Source: an uncultured Holophaga sp. (GTDB lineage Bacteria > Acidobacteriota > Holophagae > Holophagales > Holophagaceae). Taken from it: DNA of 64,000 nt. Position 1 is the stretch's first letter. The number at the start of each line of letters is the position of its first letter. Under the pieces are notes generated by a model. That model did no database searches and was not told the origin of the DNA. It worked only from the letters and a program-made list of their open reading frames with translations. The stretch spans positions 433,501-497,500 of the forward strand of contig NZ_OY781925.1 of NCBI RefSeq assembly GCF_963677305.1. Reading direction: 5' to 3'. The translations under genes and the position numbers were made by a program. This document shows, one piece after another, positions 17,872 through 27,295 of the stretch.

Positions 17872-18671
17872 CAGCTTCGGGCCTCCAGCCAGGTGCGGAT
17901 CAGGTCGGGAAGCCATGCGTGGAAGGCTTCCCGGTCGAAGCCCGGGGGATCCTCGGCGGGGGCCAGGCCGGGTCGGCGCAAGGGTTTGGGGAAGGGGCTC
18001 AGGAAGGAGAAGTGACCCGCTCCCGGGATCTCCCGGTGTTCGATGGCGCTGGGGACGGGCACCCCTTCCAGGATGACTCCGGTCTGCCAGCGGGGGGTGA
18101 CGGTGTCCTCGGCGGCGCTGATGAGGAGGATGGGCTGGGCCACGGCGGCCAGGGCGCCGGGGGCCCGGAAGTAGGCCGCGGCGGGGGCCAGGAGGACCAG
18201 GGCCTGCACCCGGGGGTCGGGGGCCACCTCCACCCGCTGGCCCTGGCGGTCCCAGGGCTGGCCGCCAGCGAGGGCCAGGGCGCTGCAGGCCCCCAGGGAG
18301 TGACCGATGGCGAAGAGGCGCCGCGGATCCGTCAGGGCGCCCAGGCGTGGCTCCCGGAGAACGGCCTCGGCGGCCATGCGGAGGTGCCGGGGGCGCAGGG
18401 CGAGGTTGCGGTGGGTGCCGCCTAGGGCGTTGTCCTTGCGGTGGTTGCCGGGATGTTCGGGGATGGCCACCACGTAGCCGGCGCGGGCCAGGGTGGTGGT
18501 GAGGGTGGCGTAGAGGACCCCCGAGCCACCGCTGCCGTGGGAGAAGAGGACGAGGGGGCGGGGCTGACCCTCGAGCCGGGTGGGAGCGAGCACCTGGACA
18601 GGGAGGCTGAGCCCCTCGGCGGTGTCCAGGACCTCGAGATGGGTGCAGAAGGGATCGGGCGCTGGGCTCAT
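17871..18671 (-). CDS. Alpha/beta hydrolase (dienelactone hydrolase/PAF-acetylhydrolase-like)
   Basis: A 266-aa hydrolase starting MSPAPDPFCTHL at 18671, with its ATG overlapping the stop of the EnvC-like gene. The motifs are LVLFSHGSGGSG (oxyanion strand), the nucleophile elbow FAIGHSLGACSAL with Ser in G-H-S-L-G, an acid in ISAAEDTVTP, and the catalytic His in IPGAGHFSFL. The family members hydrolyse small esters. There is no signal peptide. Substrate unknown. Confidence 0.75.
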   Translation of the reverse strand: MSPAPDPFCTHLEVLDTAEGLSLPVQVLAPTRLEGQPRPLVLFSHGSGGSGVLYATLTTTLARAGYVVAIPEHPGNHRKDNALGGTHRNLALRPRHLRMAAEAVLREPRLGALTDPRRLFAIGHSLGACSALALAGGQPWDRQGQRVEVAPDPRVQALVLLAPAAAYFRAPGALAAVAQPILLISAAEDTVTPRWQTGVILEGVPVPSAIEHREIPGAGHFSFLSPFPKPLRRPGLAPAEDPPGFDREAFHAWLPDLIRTWLEARS

Positions 18672-19813
18672 CGGTATTTCTGCTTCAGCCACTTGTTGGG
18701 ATCCTGGGCCTGGGTGAGGTGGCGGATCTCGAAGCCCAGACGGGGGCCGTCCACGGTCTCCCCGACGCTGCCGATGAACTCTCCCCTGCGGACCGACTGC
18801 CCCTTGACGACCTGGGCGACGCTGAGGTGGGTGTAGAGGCTGTAGTAGCCGCCCCCGTGTTCGAGGATGACCATGGGACCGTAGCTCTGGTAGAAGTCCG
18901 AGAAGACCACCCGGCCATCGGCCACGGCCTGCACCGGGCTGCCCTGGGGGGCCTCGATGAGGAGGCCGGAGTTCATGGTCTTGGTGCGGTACTTGGGGTG
19001 GATGTGCTCGCCGAAGCCCATGGCCAGGGTGCCCTCGACGGGTCTGGGCAGCTCTCCGGCCAGGGAGGCGAAGGTGGTGGGGGCGTTGAAGGGCTGTTCC
19101 TGGGGACGCGACAGCAGACTGCTCAGCATCCGCTCGAGCTGGATGGCTTCCTCCGCAAGCTCGGCCTGGACGGCTTTCTTGCGGGTCTCATCCTGCTGGA
19201 GGCCATCCAGGAAGCCGTTGAGGCGGTTCTCGGAGAACTTGAGGTCGGTCTCCAGGCGGGCGGCCTCTTGCTCCTGGGTGCTGAGGGTCTTGAGGACCTC
19301 CTGGAGGGCTGCCTCCTGGTGGTGCAGGTCGTCCTGGAGGCTCTGGATCCGGGCCAGTCGGATCCGCTCCCGGTTGCGGTACCAGGTCATGTAGCGCCCC
19401 TGCACCAGGTAGTCCTCGAAGTGGGTGAGGCTGGTGAGGATGCTCAGGCCCCCCCAGGGACCCACCGCCATCATCCAGCGCACCTGCTTGCGGATGTCTC
19501 CCTTGAGGCGGGAGATCTCCCGCTGGATGCCTACCTTCTGATTCTGGATGGCGTCGAACTGGGCCTGGCTCTGGTCGCGCTGGAGTCGCGCCCCGTCCGC
19601 CATGGCCTGGGCCCGGTCCCGCTGGAGGGCGATGCCCTGGAGCTCCACCAGGACACCCTTGCGGCGCTTCTTGAGGGCCTCCATCTGGCGGTCGACCTGA
19701 TTGAGGCGGACCTGCACCTCCCCCAGCCGGGCCCGGAGCTGGGCGGATTCGGGCGGGGTCTGGGCCGAGAGGCCCAGGGCCAGGAGGAGGCCCAGGGTGG
19801 CCCTGGAGCTCAC
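18668..19813 (-). CDS. EnvC-like coiled-coil LytM (M23) domain protein
   Basis: A GTG start at 19813 overlaps the upstream stop and gives a signal peptide (SSRATLGLLLALGLSAQ). The 381-aa protein has a long coiled coil (about 20-240) and a C-terminal LytM domain (about 265-375: AVADGRVVFSDFYQSYGPMVILEHGGGYYSLYTHLS). The first zinc-binding motif H-x-G-x-D is replaced by MNSGLLIE, as in E. coli EnvC, where the degenerate domain activates cell-wall amidases rather than cutting peptidoglycan. A role in septal murein splitting is the likely call. No ftsEX neighbour is present here. Confidence 0.75.
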   Translation of the reverse strand: MSSRATLGLLLALGLSAQTPPESAQLRARLGEVQVRLNQVDRQMEALKKRRKGVLVELQGIALQRDRAQAMADGARLQRDQSQAQFDAIQNQKVGIQREISRLKGDIRKQVRWMMAVGPWGGLSILTSLTHFEDYLVQGRYMTWYRNRERIRLARIQSLQDDLHHQEAALQEVLKTLSTQEQEAARLETDLKFSENRLNGFLDGLQQDETRKKAVQAELAEEAIQLERMLSSLLSRPQEQPFNAPTTFASLAGELPRPVEGTLAMGFGEHIHPKYRTKTMNSGLLIEAPQGSPVQAVADGRVVFSDFYQSYGPMVILEHGGGYYSLYTHLSVAQVVKGQSVRRGEFIGSVGETVDGPRLGFEIRHLTQAQDPNKWLKQKYR

Positions 19814-20583
19814 CCCTTGCTCCGCCTGGGGGCTGCCTTGGCCTTCTTGGCCTGCCTGGCGGGGATCAGGAGCAGGAGGATCAGGAGCACCAGGGGACCG
19901 CCCAGGTTCAGGGGCAGCGCGCCCCAGGCGAGGGGGTCGGAGGGCACCTGGCCCGTAGGCAGGAGGCGTCCCAGCAGGGCCATGCCTTTCACCAGGACGG
20001 TGGGGACCTGGAAGAGGTCCGGATCCCCCAGGTAGTCGCCGCCCCAGGTGAAGTAGTGACCGAGGGAGCTGAGGCCGAAGGCGAGGAGGAGGCCCCACCC
20101 GGGATTGGAGGTGAGGATGCGGGCCAGGAAGAGGGCCCAGAGAAGCAGCTGGAGGCCCAGGATCAGGGAGTGGAGATCCGCCAGGCAGAGGGGCCATGGG
20201 AAGGGGCTGCCCATGAGACGGAGGCTGGCGGCCCACACGGGCAGGAGCAGGATCTGGGTGTAGAAGAGGCCGTTCAGGATCCCGACCCCCAGGTTCAGGG
20301 GCAGGGCCTTGAGCCCTCCGCCTTTCAGGGATTCATGTACGGGGAAGAAGACGGGCAGGAGGAAGGTGGCGGGCACCAGGGTGCTGATGATGGAGATCAG
20401 GCCCCCCCTGAAGACCGCCTGGGGGTCGACCATGATGGTCAGGGCGCTGACCTGGACGGGGGTTCCGAAGACGGAGAGGTTGCCGCCCTCTGCCGGGTGG
20501 ATGCCGCCCAGCACCAGCCCTGCGAGCAGTAGGCTGATGCAGACGAAGACGATGCGAAGCCGCGAACTCCCGAAACGATCCAT
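19810..20583 (-). CDS. Polytopic membrane protein, unknown function
   Basis: A 257-aa protein with an N-terminal signal anchor (IVFVCISLLLAGLVLGGIHP) and about five or six further hydrophobic segments, ending in a basic tail (PARQAKKAKAAPRRSKG). The start ATG at 20583 has GAGG nearby. I do not recognise the family. Its stop overlaps the GTG start of the EnvC-like gene, so the two are coupled and may work together at the envelope. Confidence 0.6.
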   Translation of the reverse strand: MDRFGSSRLRIVFVCISLLLAGLVLGGIHPAEGGNLSVFGTPVQVSALTIMVDPQAVFRGGLISIISTLVPATFLLPVFFPVHESLKGGGLKALPLNLGVGILNGLFYTQILLLPVWAASLRLMGSPFPWPLCLADLHSLILGLQLLLWALFLARILTSNPGWGLLLAFGLSSLGHYFTWGGDYLGDPDLFQVPTVLVKGMALLGRLLPTGQVPSDPLAWGALPLNLGGPLVLLILLLLIPARQAKKAKAAPRRSKG

Positions 20584-20667
20584 GGAATACCTCTGGATCG
20601 ATTGTAGGACAGGCTGGGCCGGGCCAGGGGAGACGCTCCCGGGACAGTGCGCATATTCAGCCTTGGC

Positions 20668-20696
20668 TTGAGTATCAGGGGGAATCAGGATAAGCT
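20668..20696 (+). promoter_or_regulatory. Putative sigma-70 promoter of rimP-nusA-infB
   Basis: TTGAGT (20668-20673), a 17-base spacer and TAAGCT (20691-20696) lie about 130 bases before rimP. This fits a housekeeping promoter; the -10 box is weak. Confidence 0.35.
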
Positions 20697-20823
20697 GTCC
20701 AGTTGAATTCGGCCTTGATCCCTGTGCTCAAGGAGGTCCGCACGCTCTCGCGCACCCCCAGACGCCGCCGGGTCTCGTCGGGTGGGAAGTCCCTCCCATG
20801 ACAAGGCATTTCGAAAGAAAATC

Positions 20824-21369
20824 ATGGATCCTCTGAAACTCCAGGCCCCCATCGAACGCCAGCTCGCCCTGCTGGGCTTCGAGCTGGTCTGTCTGGAGAG
20901 TGTCCGGGAGGGGCGGGACACCATCCTGCGCCTCTACATCGACCACCTCGACCACAGCCGTGGGGGCGTCACCCTCGATGACTGTGTGATGGCCAATGAT
21001 GGGCTGGTCGCCTGGCTGGATGTCGAGTTCCCGAGCCTCCGGGAGGAGACCGCCCTGGAGATTTCCAGCCCCGGTGTCGAGCGTCCCCTGGTCAAGCCCG
21101 AGCACTTCCGCCGCTTCGCCGGCCAGCTCTGCCGTATCCAGACCCGCCTGCCCCTCAACGGGCAGAAGCGCTTCAAGGGGTGGATCGGTGAGAGCACCGA
21201 GGAGGGCGTGACTCTGGAAGAGGACGGGGTGCTCAAGACCGTGCCCTTCGGGAGCATCCAGAAGGCCCGTCTGGCCCCCTTTGATGTTGAGAAGACCCCC
21301 AAACCCCGGATCGTGGCCCAGGCCCCGGTTCCCAAGCCACAGGTCGCCGTAGAGAAAAGCGACGACTGA
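20824..21369 (+). CDS. rimP: Ribosome maturation factor RimP
   Basis: A 181-aa RimP, needed for 30S subunit maturation. It starts at MDPLKLQAPIERQLALLGFELVCLES, followed by the N-terminal domain strands LRLYIDHLDHSRGGVTLDDC and the conserved EISSPGVERPLVKPEHFRRFAG. A C-terminal SH3-like domain contains FKGWIGESTEEGVTLEEDG. An Ala/Pro/Lys tail follows. It precedes nusA by 9 bases, the usual rimP-nusA-infB order. A longer start at 20782 is possible. Confidence 0.93.
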   Translation: MDPLKLQAPIERQLALLGFELVCLESVREGRDTILRLYIDHLDHSRGGVTLDDCVMANDGLVAWLDVEFPSLREETALEISSPGVERPLVKPEHFRRFAGQLCRIQTRLPLNGQKRFKGWIGESTEEGVTLEEDGVLKTVPFGSIQKARLAPFDVEKTPKPRIVAQAPVPKPQVAVEKSDD

Positions 21370-21378
21370 GGAGTCAAG

Positions 21379-22704
21379 ATGGCACTCGTTTCCAATAGTT
21401 TCTTCGACAGCGTGAAGATGATCGCCGCCGAAAAGGGCATCCCGGAAGAGGATGTCTTCAAGGCCGTGGAGGAATCCCTGGTCAAGGCCGCGGAGAAGTA
21501 TTTCCAGGGCTTCGACTTCTACGGCAACTTCCAGGCCCAGATGGACCGGGAGAGCGGGGAGTTCCACGTCTACGCCCTCAAGCAGGTGGTGCAGGAGGTG
21601 GAGGAGGAGGATCTGGAGATCAGCCTCGCCGAAGCCCAGGGCCTCAACCCCGATGCCGCCGAGGGGGACACCCTCTGGCTGCCCCAGGACACCACCCAGC
21701 TGGGCCGCATCGCCGCCCAGGCCGCCAAGCAGGTCCTGGTGCAGAAGGTGCGTGAGGCCGAGCGTGAGCGCATCTTCACTGACTTCGCCGACCGCAAGGG
21801 CGAGGTGGTGGTGGGCGAGGTGAAGCGCTTCGAGAAGAGTGCCATCATCCTCGAGGTGGACCGGGTGGAGGCCATGCTGCGCCGCAGCGAGGCTCTTCGC
21901 GGCGACCGCTTCGACAAGGGCCAGCGCATCAAGGTGGTCATCTCCGAGGTGGACAGGAGCGCCAAGGATCCCCAGGTCCAGGTGAGCCGCACCGATCCCC
22001 GGCTCCTGGTCAAGCTCTTCGACCAGGAGGTCCCCGAGATCCACGATGGCACGGTGGTGATCCGCAGCTGTGTGCGGGAGGCCGGTGACCGGGCCAAGGT
22101 GGCCGTCCATAGCCTGGATCCCGACGTGGATCCCGTGGGCGCCTGCGTGGGCCTCAAGGGCAGCCGTGTCCAGGCCATCATCCGCGAGCTCAAGAACGAG
22201 AAGATCGACATCGTCCGCTACGACGAGGACATCACCCGCTTCATCGCCAACGCCCTGAACCCGGCCAAGGCCCTGCGGGTCAACATCCTGGATCCCGAGC
22301 ACCACCGGGTCGAGGTGGTGGTCGATGACGAACAGCTCTCCATCGCCATCGGCAAGCGAGGCCAGAACGTCCGTCTGGCCGCCAAGCTCACCGGCTGGAA
22401 CATCGATGTGCGCAGCGAGGCCGAGAAGCGCCGCGAGGCCGAGGTCGCCATGGGCAGCGCCCTGCCCGACTTCGCCCCCGAGGCTGCAGATGTCGAGGTC
22501 CAAGCCCATTCCACCCTGGCCGCGGAGCTGGGGGAGATCGAGGGGCTCACGCCGGAGATCGCAGAAAACCTTGCGGCTGCGGGTTATTCCGATGCCAAAT
22601 CCGTGTACTCTGTAACGGTCGAGCAGCTGCTCGCCGTGGAAGGCATGGATCAGGAACTGGCTTTCCGTCTCATCGACGCAGTCCACGAGCAGTTCGGAGA
22701 GTAG
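21379..22704 (+). CDS. nusA: Transcription termination/antitermination factor NusA
   Basis: A 441-aa RNA-polymerase-bound factor. The order is N-terminal domain (1-130, [30 protein letters not shown]), S1 ([22 protein letters not shown]), KH1 ([21 protein letters not shown]), KH2 ([20 protein letters not shown]), and one helix-hairpin-helix region at the end ([20 protein letters not shown]). It lies between rimP and infB with short gaps. Confidence 0.96.
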   Translation: MALVSNSFFDSVKMIAAEKGIPEEDVFKAVEESLVKAAEKYFQGFDFYGNFQAQMDRESGEFHVYALKQVVQEVEEEDLEISLAEAQGLNPDAAEGDTLWLPQDTTQLGRIAAQAAKQVLVQKVREAERERIFTDFADRKGEVVVGEVKRFEKSAIILEVDRVEAMLRRSEALRGDRFDKGQRIKVVISEVDRSAKDPQVQVSRTDPRLLVKLFDQEVPEIHDGTVVIRSCVREAGDRAKVAVHSLDPDVDPVGACVGLKGSRVQAIIRELKNEKIDIVRYDEDITRFIANALNPAKALRVNILDPEHHRVEVVVDDEQLSIAIGKRGQNVRLAAKLTGWNIDVRSEAEKRREAEVAMGSALPDFAPEAADVEVQAHSTLAAELGEIEGLTPEIAENLAAAGYSDAKSVYSVTVEQLLAVEGMDQELAFRLIDAVHEQFGE

Positions 22705-22756
22705 TCTCTCCGCTCCTGCTATCCAGGTTTTCCATTCCACCGAGGTGCGCCCCTAC

Positions 22757-25666
22757 ATGCTTCGCATCAACCAGTTCGCAAAAGAAATCGGCGTGAGCAA
22801 CCATGACGTCATCGACGCCATGGAGAAGAAGCTGAGCATTCCAGGGAAGAGCCACAGCTCCAACCTGACGGATGACCAGATCTCCCAGCTCCGCCGCATC
22901 TTCGAGGCCAAGGCCAGGGGGACCGAGGAGAGCGCGCCGCTCGCCCTCCACCGGCCCACGGCTGCCGTGAAGATCGTCAAGGCCGCCCCCATGGCCCCCG
23001 GCCAGGCCCCCAGCGTCCTGGTGAAGCGCCCCGAGCCCTCCGCCTCCGGCGAGGCCCAGGAGGCTTCCGACCAGTCGGGGGAGACCCGTCCGGCCCAGCC
23101 CGAGGCGTCCCGCCCTGCGCAGCCCGCGGCTGCCGAGTTCTCTCGTCTGCGGATCTCCCAGACCCCGGCCCCCTCCCCCAAACCTCAGGCCCCGGCGCGC
23201 TACATCCAGTTGCCCCAGCAGCCTGCCCCCAAGAACCGGCCCGAGGCCGGTGCCCGCCCCGTGGTCCAGCGCCCCGGTCAGCAGGCCCCCGCGGTCCAGC
23301 GCTCCGGCCAGCCCCAGGCGGCCCGCACGGTCCTCCCCATGGCGTCCAACACCGGCAAGGGAGAGGTGAAGCACGATCAGTCCGGACAGAATGCTCCCAG
23401 CCATCAGTCCAGGCGTCCCTTCATCCCCCCCAGCATCTCCCAGCTCCAGCCCGAGCAGGGCTTCACCCGCATCAAGATGGCCGACAACCCTGAGCCGGCG
23501 CCCAAGTCCCAGGAGCCCGCGCGGTACATCCAGCTGCCTCAGCCCCGTCCGGTCGGGCAGCGGCCCAGTGGCCCTGGTGGTCCCCGTTCCGGCGGCCCCG
23601 GTCGCCCCGGCGGTCCCGGTCGTCCGGGTGGACCCGGGGGTCCCCGTCCCGGCGGCCCCGGTCGTCCCGGCGCCCCCCGCCCCGGCGGCCCCGGTCGTGG
23701 TCCCTCCCTGCCCGCCACGGGTCCCATTGATCCCAACAGCCAGAAGGGCCCCGGTCGCGGCGGCCACTTCGCCGGCAAGAAGAAGGACGACAAGCGCTCC
23801 CGTGCGGACCGCGAAGCCGAGGCCTTGGAGCTGAAGCTCCGCCAGCCCCGCAGCCGTGCCCAGCAGATCGCCACCGAGTACATCGACGAGGAGATCGGCA
23901 TCGTCATGCTCTCCGAGGGCGTGACCGTGAAGGAACTGGCCGAAAAGTGCAACCGCCCCGCCAAGGATGTGGTGGCCAAGCTCCTGCACCGTGGCATCTT
24001 CGCCACCATCAACCAGCCCCTCGACACCGAGCTCGCCAAGGAGATCGCCCGGGAGTTCGGCTTCCTGGCGGACATCGTCTCCTTTGAAGAGGATGTGCAG
24101 ATGCACGCCGAGGAGAGCGCCGAGGTGACCGGGGAGAAGCTCTCGCGCAGCCCCGTGGTCACCATCATGGGCCATGTCGACCACGGCAAGACCTCCCTCC
24201 TGGACGCCATCCGCACCTCCAAGGTGGCGGCGGGCGAAGCCGGCGGCATCACCCAGGCCATCGGCGCCTACCATGTGGACGTCAAGGACCCCAACTCCGG
24301 TCAGATGCGCCAGGTGGTCTTCATCGACACCCCTGGTCACGAAGCCTTCACCAAGATGCGTGCCCGTGGCGCCAAGGTGACGGACATCGTGGTCCTGGTG
24401 GTGGCCGCCGACGATGGCGTCATGCCCCAGACCATTGAGGCCATCAGCCACACCAAGGCTGCCGATGTGCCCATGGTCGTGGCCATCAACAAGATCGACA
24501 AGCCCGCGGCCAACGCCGACAAGGTGCAGCAGATGCTGCTCCAGCACAACGTCCAGACCGAGACCTACGGCGGCGATGTGCCCAGCGTAGCGGTGTCCGC
24601 CAAGACCAAGCAGGGCCTGGACGAGCTCCTGGAGACCATTCTCCTGGTGGCCGATCTGAAGGAACTCAAGGCCGTCTACGAGTGCCCCGCCGCTGGCTCC
24701 ATCCTGGAAGCCCGCCTGGATCGTGGCCGCGGTGCTGTCGCGACCGTTCTGGTTCAGCAGGGCACCCTGAAGACCGGCGAGATTTTTGTAGCCGGTGCCA
24801 CCATGGGCCGCGTCCGCGCCATGTTCGATGATCAGGGTCGGCGGATCACCGAGGCCGGCCCCTCCATGGCCGTCCAGATTCTGGGCTTCGAGGAAGTGCC
24901 GGTCTCCGGCGACAACTTCCAGGTGGTCGAGGACGAGAACAAGGCCCGCTCCATCGTCGGTTTCCGGCAGGAGAAGGCCAAGGCCGCTCAGCTGCTCAAG
25001 TCCCGGGTCACCCTTGAGAACATCTTCAGCACCCTCAAGGACGGTCAGGTCAAGGAGCTGCCCCTCATCATCAAGGCCGATACCTCGGGCTCCGTGGAGT
25101 CTCTGGTGGGTAGCCTGGACAAGCTCAGCACCGAAAAGGTCCGGGTCCGCATCATCCACTCCGCAGCCGGCACGGTGAACGAGAATGATGTGCTCCTGGC
25201 CGAGGCCTCCAAGGCCATCATCATCGCCTTCGGCGTCAAGGCCGAGCGCAAGGCCGAGGATCTGGCCCAGGAAGAGGGTGTCGATCTCCGCTTCCACGAC
25301 ATCATCTACAAGGTTACCGAAGAGATCAGCAGCGCCATGCTGGGGCTGTTGGACGCCATCGACAAGGAGACCATCCTCGGCCAGGCCGAAATCCGGATGC
25401 TCTTCAAGATCGACAAGTCCATGATCGCCGGCTCCTTCGTCACCGAGGGCAAGGTCCTCAAGTCCTGCAAGGCGCGGGTCAAGCGGGACGACGAGGTGCT
25501 CTGGGAAGGCGGCCTGAAGAGCCTCAAGCGCTTCAAGGAGGATGTCTCCGAGGTGAAGAACGGTCTCGACTGCGGCATCGCGCTCGATGGCTTCGATGCC
25601 CTGAAGGAGGGCGACATCCTGGAGTTCTTCACCCGGGAGAAGGTCGCGGACACCAGCCTCTCCTAG
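22757..25666 (+). CDS. infB: Translation initiation factor IF-2
   Basis: A 969-aa GTPase that places initiator tRNA. ATG 22757 ([18 protein letters not shown], the IF2_N domain) has GAGG at 22742-22745. A long disordered linker includes a Gly/Pro/Arg-rich stretch (23560-23700). A second IF2_N domain follows ([22 protein letters not shown]). The G domain has [22 protein letters not shown] and NKIDKP, then domains II-IV to the end. It ends the rimP operon. Confidence 0.97.
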   Translation: MLRINQFAKEIGVSNHDVIDAMEKKLSIPGKSHSSNLTDDQISQLRRIFEAKARGTEESAPLALHRPTAAVKIVKAAPMAPGQAPSVLVKRPEPSASGEAQEASDQSGETRPAQPEASRPAQPAAAEFSRLRISQTPAPSPKPQAPARYIQLPQQPAPKNRPEAGARPVVQRPGQQAPAVQRSGQPQAARTVLPMASNTGKGEVKHDQSGQNAPSHQSRRPFIPPSISQLQPEQGFTRIKMADNPEPAPKSQEPARYIQLPQPRPVGQRPSGPGGPRSGGPGRPGGPGRPGGPGGPRPGGPGRPGAPRPGGPGRGPSLPATGPIDPNSQKGPGRGGHFAGKKKDDKRSRADREAEALELKLRQPRSRAQQIATEYIDEEIGIVMLSEGVTVKELAEKCNRPAKDVVAKLLHRGIFATINQPLDTELAKEIAREFGFLADIVSFEEDVQMHAEESAEVTGEKLSRSPVVTIMGHVDHGKTSLLDAIRTSKVAAGEAGGITQAIGAYHVDVKDPNSGQMRQVVFIDTPGHEAFTKMRARGAKVTDIVVLVVAADDGVMPQTIEAISHTKAADVPMVVAINKIDKPAANADKVQQMLLQHNVQTETYGGDVPSVAVSAKTKQGLDELLETILLVADLKELKAVYECPAAGSILEARLDRGRGAVATVLVQQGTLKTGEIFVAGATMGRVRAMFDDQGRRITEAGPSMAVQILGFEEVPVSGDNFQVVEDENKARSIVGFRQEKAKAAQLLKSRVTLENIFSTLKDGQVKELPLIIKADTSGSVESLVGSLDKLSTEKVRVRIIHSAAGTVNENDVLLAEASKAIIIAFGVKAERKAEDLAQEEGVDLRFHDIIYKVTEEISSAMLGLLDAIDKETILGQAEIRMLFKIDKSMIAGSFVTEGKVLKSCKARVKRDDEVLWEGGLKSLKRFKEDVSEVKNGLDCGIALDGFDALKEGDILEFFTREKVADTSLS

Positions 25667-25676
25667 GTTCCGGCCT

Positions 25677-25709
25677 GCCCCGTCCGTGCGGCTGTTGCGC
25701 GGGCGGGGC
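25677..25709 (+). terminator. Possible hairpin terminator after infB
   Basis: GCCCCGTCCG and CGGGCGGGGC can pair over 10 bp (one G-T pair) with a 13-base loop, 10 bases after the infB stop. There is no clear T-run, so intrinsic termination is uncertain. Confidence 0.35.
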
Positions 25710-25767
25710 GCGTTCCGTGGAACCCCCGGGACGCTTCCCGCACCCAGGAGCGAGTCGAGGAGCTTTC

Positions 25768-26172
25768 ATGAGTCGAGGTCCAGGCAGCAGGCACCAGCGG
25801 GGCTTCACCCTGTTGGAGTTGCTGACAGTGATGACCATTCTCGCCATTCTGGCGACGGTGGGCATTGTCGGTTACCGGCGCCACACCCGGGCCACCCGGG
25901 AGTCCGTCCTCAAGGAGGACCTCTTCCAGCTCAACCACTGTCTGGAGCAGTACCGGGCCGACAAGGGGCGCTACCCCTCCAGTCTCTCGGAGCTGCAGGC
26001 CAAAGGCTATCTGCGGGCGATCCCCAAGGATCCCATGACGGATGCCGACGACTGGAGCACCGAGGTGGAGGAGCCCGACCCGGACAATCCCGACTCCGAT
26101 CCCGGGATCTTCCGGGTCCGCAGCAACTCCACGGAAATGGGGGAGAACGGCATCCCCTACAACGAGTGGTAA
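25768..26172 (+). CDS. Type II secretion/type IV pilin-like major pseudopilin (GspG-like)
   Basis: ATG 25768 has GAGG upstream. The 134-aa protein has a short basic leader and the prepilin peptidase site RGFTLLELLTVMTILAILATVGIVGY, with Gly before Phe and Glu at +5. A helix follows (LKEDLFQLNHCLEQYRADKGRYPSSLSEL) and then PKDPMTDADDWSTE, the calcium-loop region of GspG pseudopilins. There are no other secretion genes nearby, so the assembly system must be elsewhere. Confidence 0.8.
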   Translation: MSRGPGSRHQRGFTLLELLTVMTILAILATVGIVGYRRHTRATRESVLKEDLFQLNHCLEQYRADKGRYPSSLSELQAKGYLRAIPKDPMTDADDWSTEVEEPDPDNPDSDPGIFRVRSNSTEMGENGIPYNEW

Positions 26173-26178
26173 GGATCC

Positions 26179-26652
26179 ATGGCAGACAAGACCCTGAAAC
26201 GCCTCGACCTCGGTGCCCGGATCCTGCTCTGGGCCTGGGTCCTCATGGTCCTGGGGACCCTGGTCAGCGGTCGGCTCTCTCAGGGGCGCCTGGTCCTGGA
26301 TATCGCGGCCTGGGTCGCCTTCGGAGGCGCCATGCTCCTCAGCTGGCTGCCCCGCTGGCTCAATGAGATCGATGACGCTCAGCCCATCGGCCCCGTGCGG
26401 ATCTGGATGGCCGCCGGCCTCGCGGCCCTGGTGATCACCATGGCCACCAGCTTCATCATCCTCCCCAAGATCCGTAACCACGAAGCCGTCCTGGCCCTCG
26501 CCCAGGCCCCCGGGACAGCGCACCTCCTGGCCAAGGCCGGTTCCGCCTTCATCCAGATGCTGGTGCTCCGCCTGCTCCTGGCTGCGGGGATGGGCTACGC
26601 TGTGACCCTCCTGCCCCTCCACCGGGCTCCGGGCGCGTCCGAGGTCCGGTAG
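26179..26652 (+). CDS. Small polytopic membrane protein, unknown function
   Basis: A 157-aa protein with four hydrophobic segments (ILLWAWVLMVLGTLV; LDIAAWVAFGGAMLLSWL; MAAGLAALVITMATSFIIL; MLVLRLLLAAGMGYAVTLL). It starts six bases after the pseudopilin stop, so the two are co-transcribed. No family was recognised. A parS-like palindrome begins right at its 3' end. Confidence 0.6.
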   Translation: MADKTLKRLDLGARILLWAWVLMVLGTLVSGRLSQGRLVLDIAAWVAFGGAMLLSWLPRWLNEIDDAQPIGPVRIWMAAGLAALVITMATSFIILPKIRNHEAVLALAQAPGTAHLLAKAGSAFIQMLVLRLLLAAGMGYAVTLLPLHRAPGASEVR

Positions 26653-26671
26653 CTGTTCCACGTGGAACAGC
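26652..26671. other. parS: parS-like centromere palindrome, site 2
   Basis: TGTTCCACGTGGAACA at 26654-26669 is identical to the site at 2209-2224, inside a 20-base perfect palindrome here. The flanks differ between the two copies, so the 16-mer itself is the conserved unit. It lies in the gap between a + strand membrane protein gene and a - strand marR, a non-coding place shared with the other copy. Confidence 0.8.
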
Positions 26672-26836
26672 GGCCCTCAGCCTGGGTTCAGGATGTGTCT
26701 GCTGCAGATGAGCTGCATGGTTCCATCCTGTCCATGCCTGGAGGTGATCCTGTGGATGGGGTTTCCTGCCTTGGGATGGGCGGAGTCCCCCTGCTTTCGT
26801 CCACCACGGCACTGATTCAACGGCCGGATCCCGGGC

Positions 26837-27295
26837 TCAGGAGCGCTCTTCGAGGCGGTCCAGATTGGTCATGAGCTTGTGAAGCAGTCCCCTGAGCTGC
26901 TGGCGCTCTTCGGGGCTGAGCCCCTCTTCCAGGCCCTCCCGGAAGAAGCGCCGCATGCCGCTCAGTTGGGCGATGTGCTGGGTGCCCTCGGGGCTCAGGG
27001 TGATGCACAGGCGCCGGCCGTGGCCCTGATCGGGTTGGACCGAAAGCCAGCCCTTCTTCTGCAGGGTCTGCAGGAGGCGGGTGGCGGTGGGCTTGTCCAG
27101 GCCCAGGGCGGCGGCCACATTCTTGTGGCAGATCCCGGGGTTCTTCTCCACCAGGGCCATGACCTGGAACTGCTGGTGGGTCAGGTCAAAGGGGGCGAGG
27201 TGCCGGAGGCTGATCTGCCTCAGGCGGCCGCGCACCACCGTCAGGAGCAGGGGCAGTGGGGCCTCGCTCCAGCAGATATCAAAGAGATCAGCCAC
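26837..27295 (-). CDS. MarR-family transcriptional regulator
   Basis: A winged-helix protein: FDLTHQQFQVMALVEKNPGICHKNVAAALGLDKPTATRLLQTLQKKGWLSVQ, wing DQGHGRRLCITLSPEGTQHI, and a C-terminal helix with SPEERQQLRGLLHKLMTNL. I place the start at GTG 27295 (152 aa), overlapping the transporter stop by 8 bases. GTG 27346 (169 aa) is the alternative; neither has a good Shine-Dalgarno. It follows the DHA2 transporter on the same strand and probably regulates it. Confidence 0.8.
   Translation of the reverse strand: MADLFDICWSEAPLPLLLTVVRGRLRQISLRHLAPFDLTHQQFQVMALVEKNPGICHKNVAAALGLDKPTATRLLQTLQKKGWLSVQPDQGHGRRLCITLSPEGTQHIAQLSGMRRFFREGLEEGLSPEERQQLRGLLHKLMTNLDRLEERS

Noticed and set aside
20584..20823. 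Possible tRNA or small RNA before rimP
   Set aside because: No cloverleaf or conserved TTCGA-type arm was found; only a promoter-like pair is supported.
20728..22740. A 670-codon - strand frame opposite rimP-nusA
   Set aside because: Shadow of the certain + strand genes.
22670..25297. An 875-codon open frame antisense to infB
   Set aside because: A shadow of GC-rich codon use; IF-2 on the + strand is certain.
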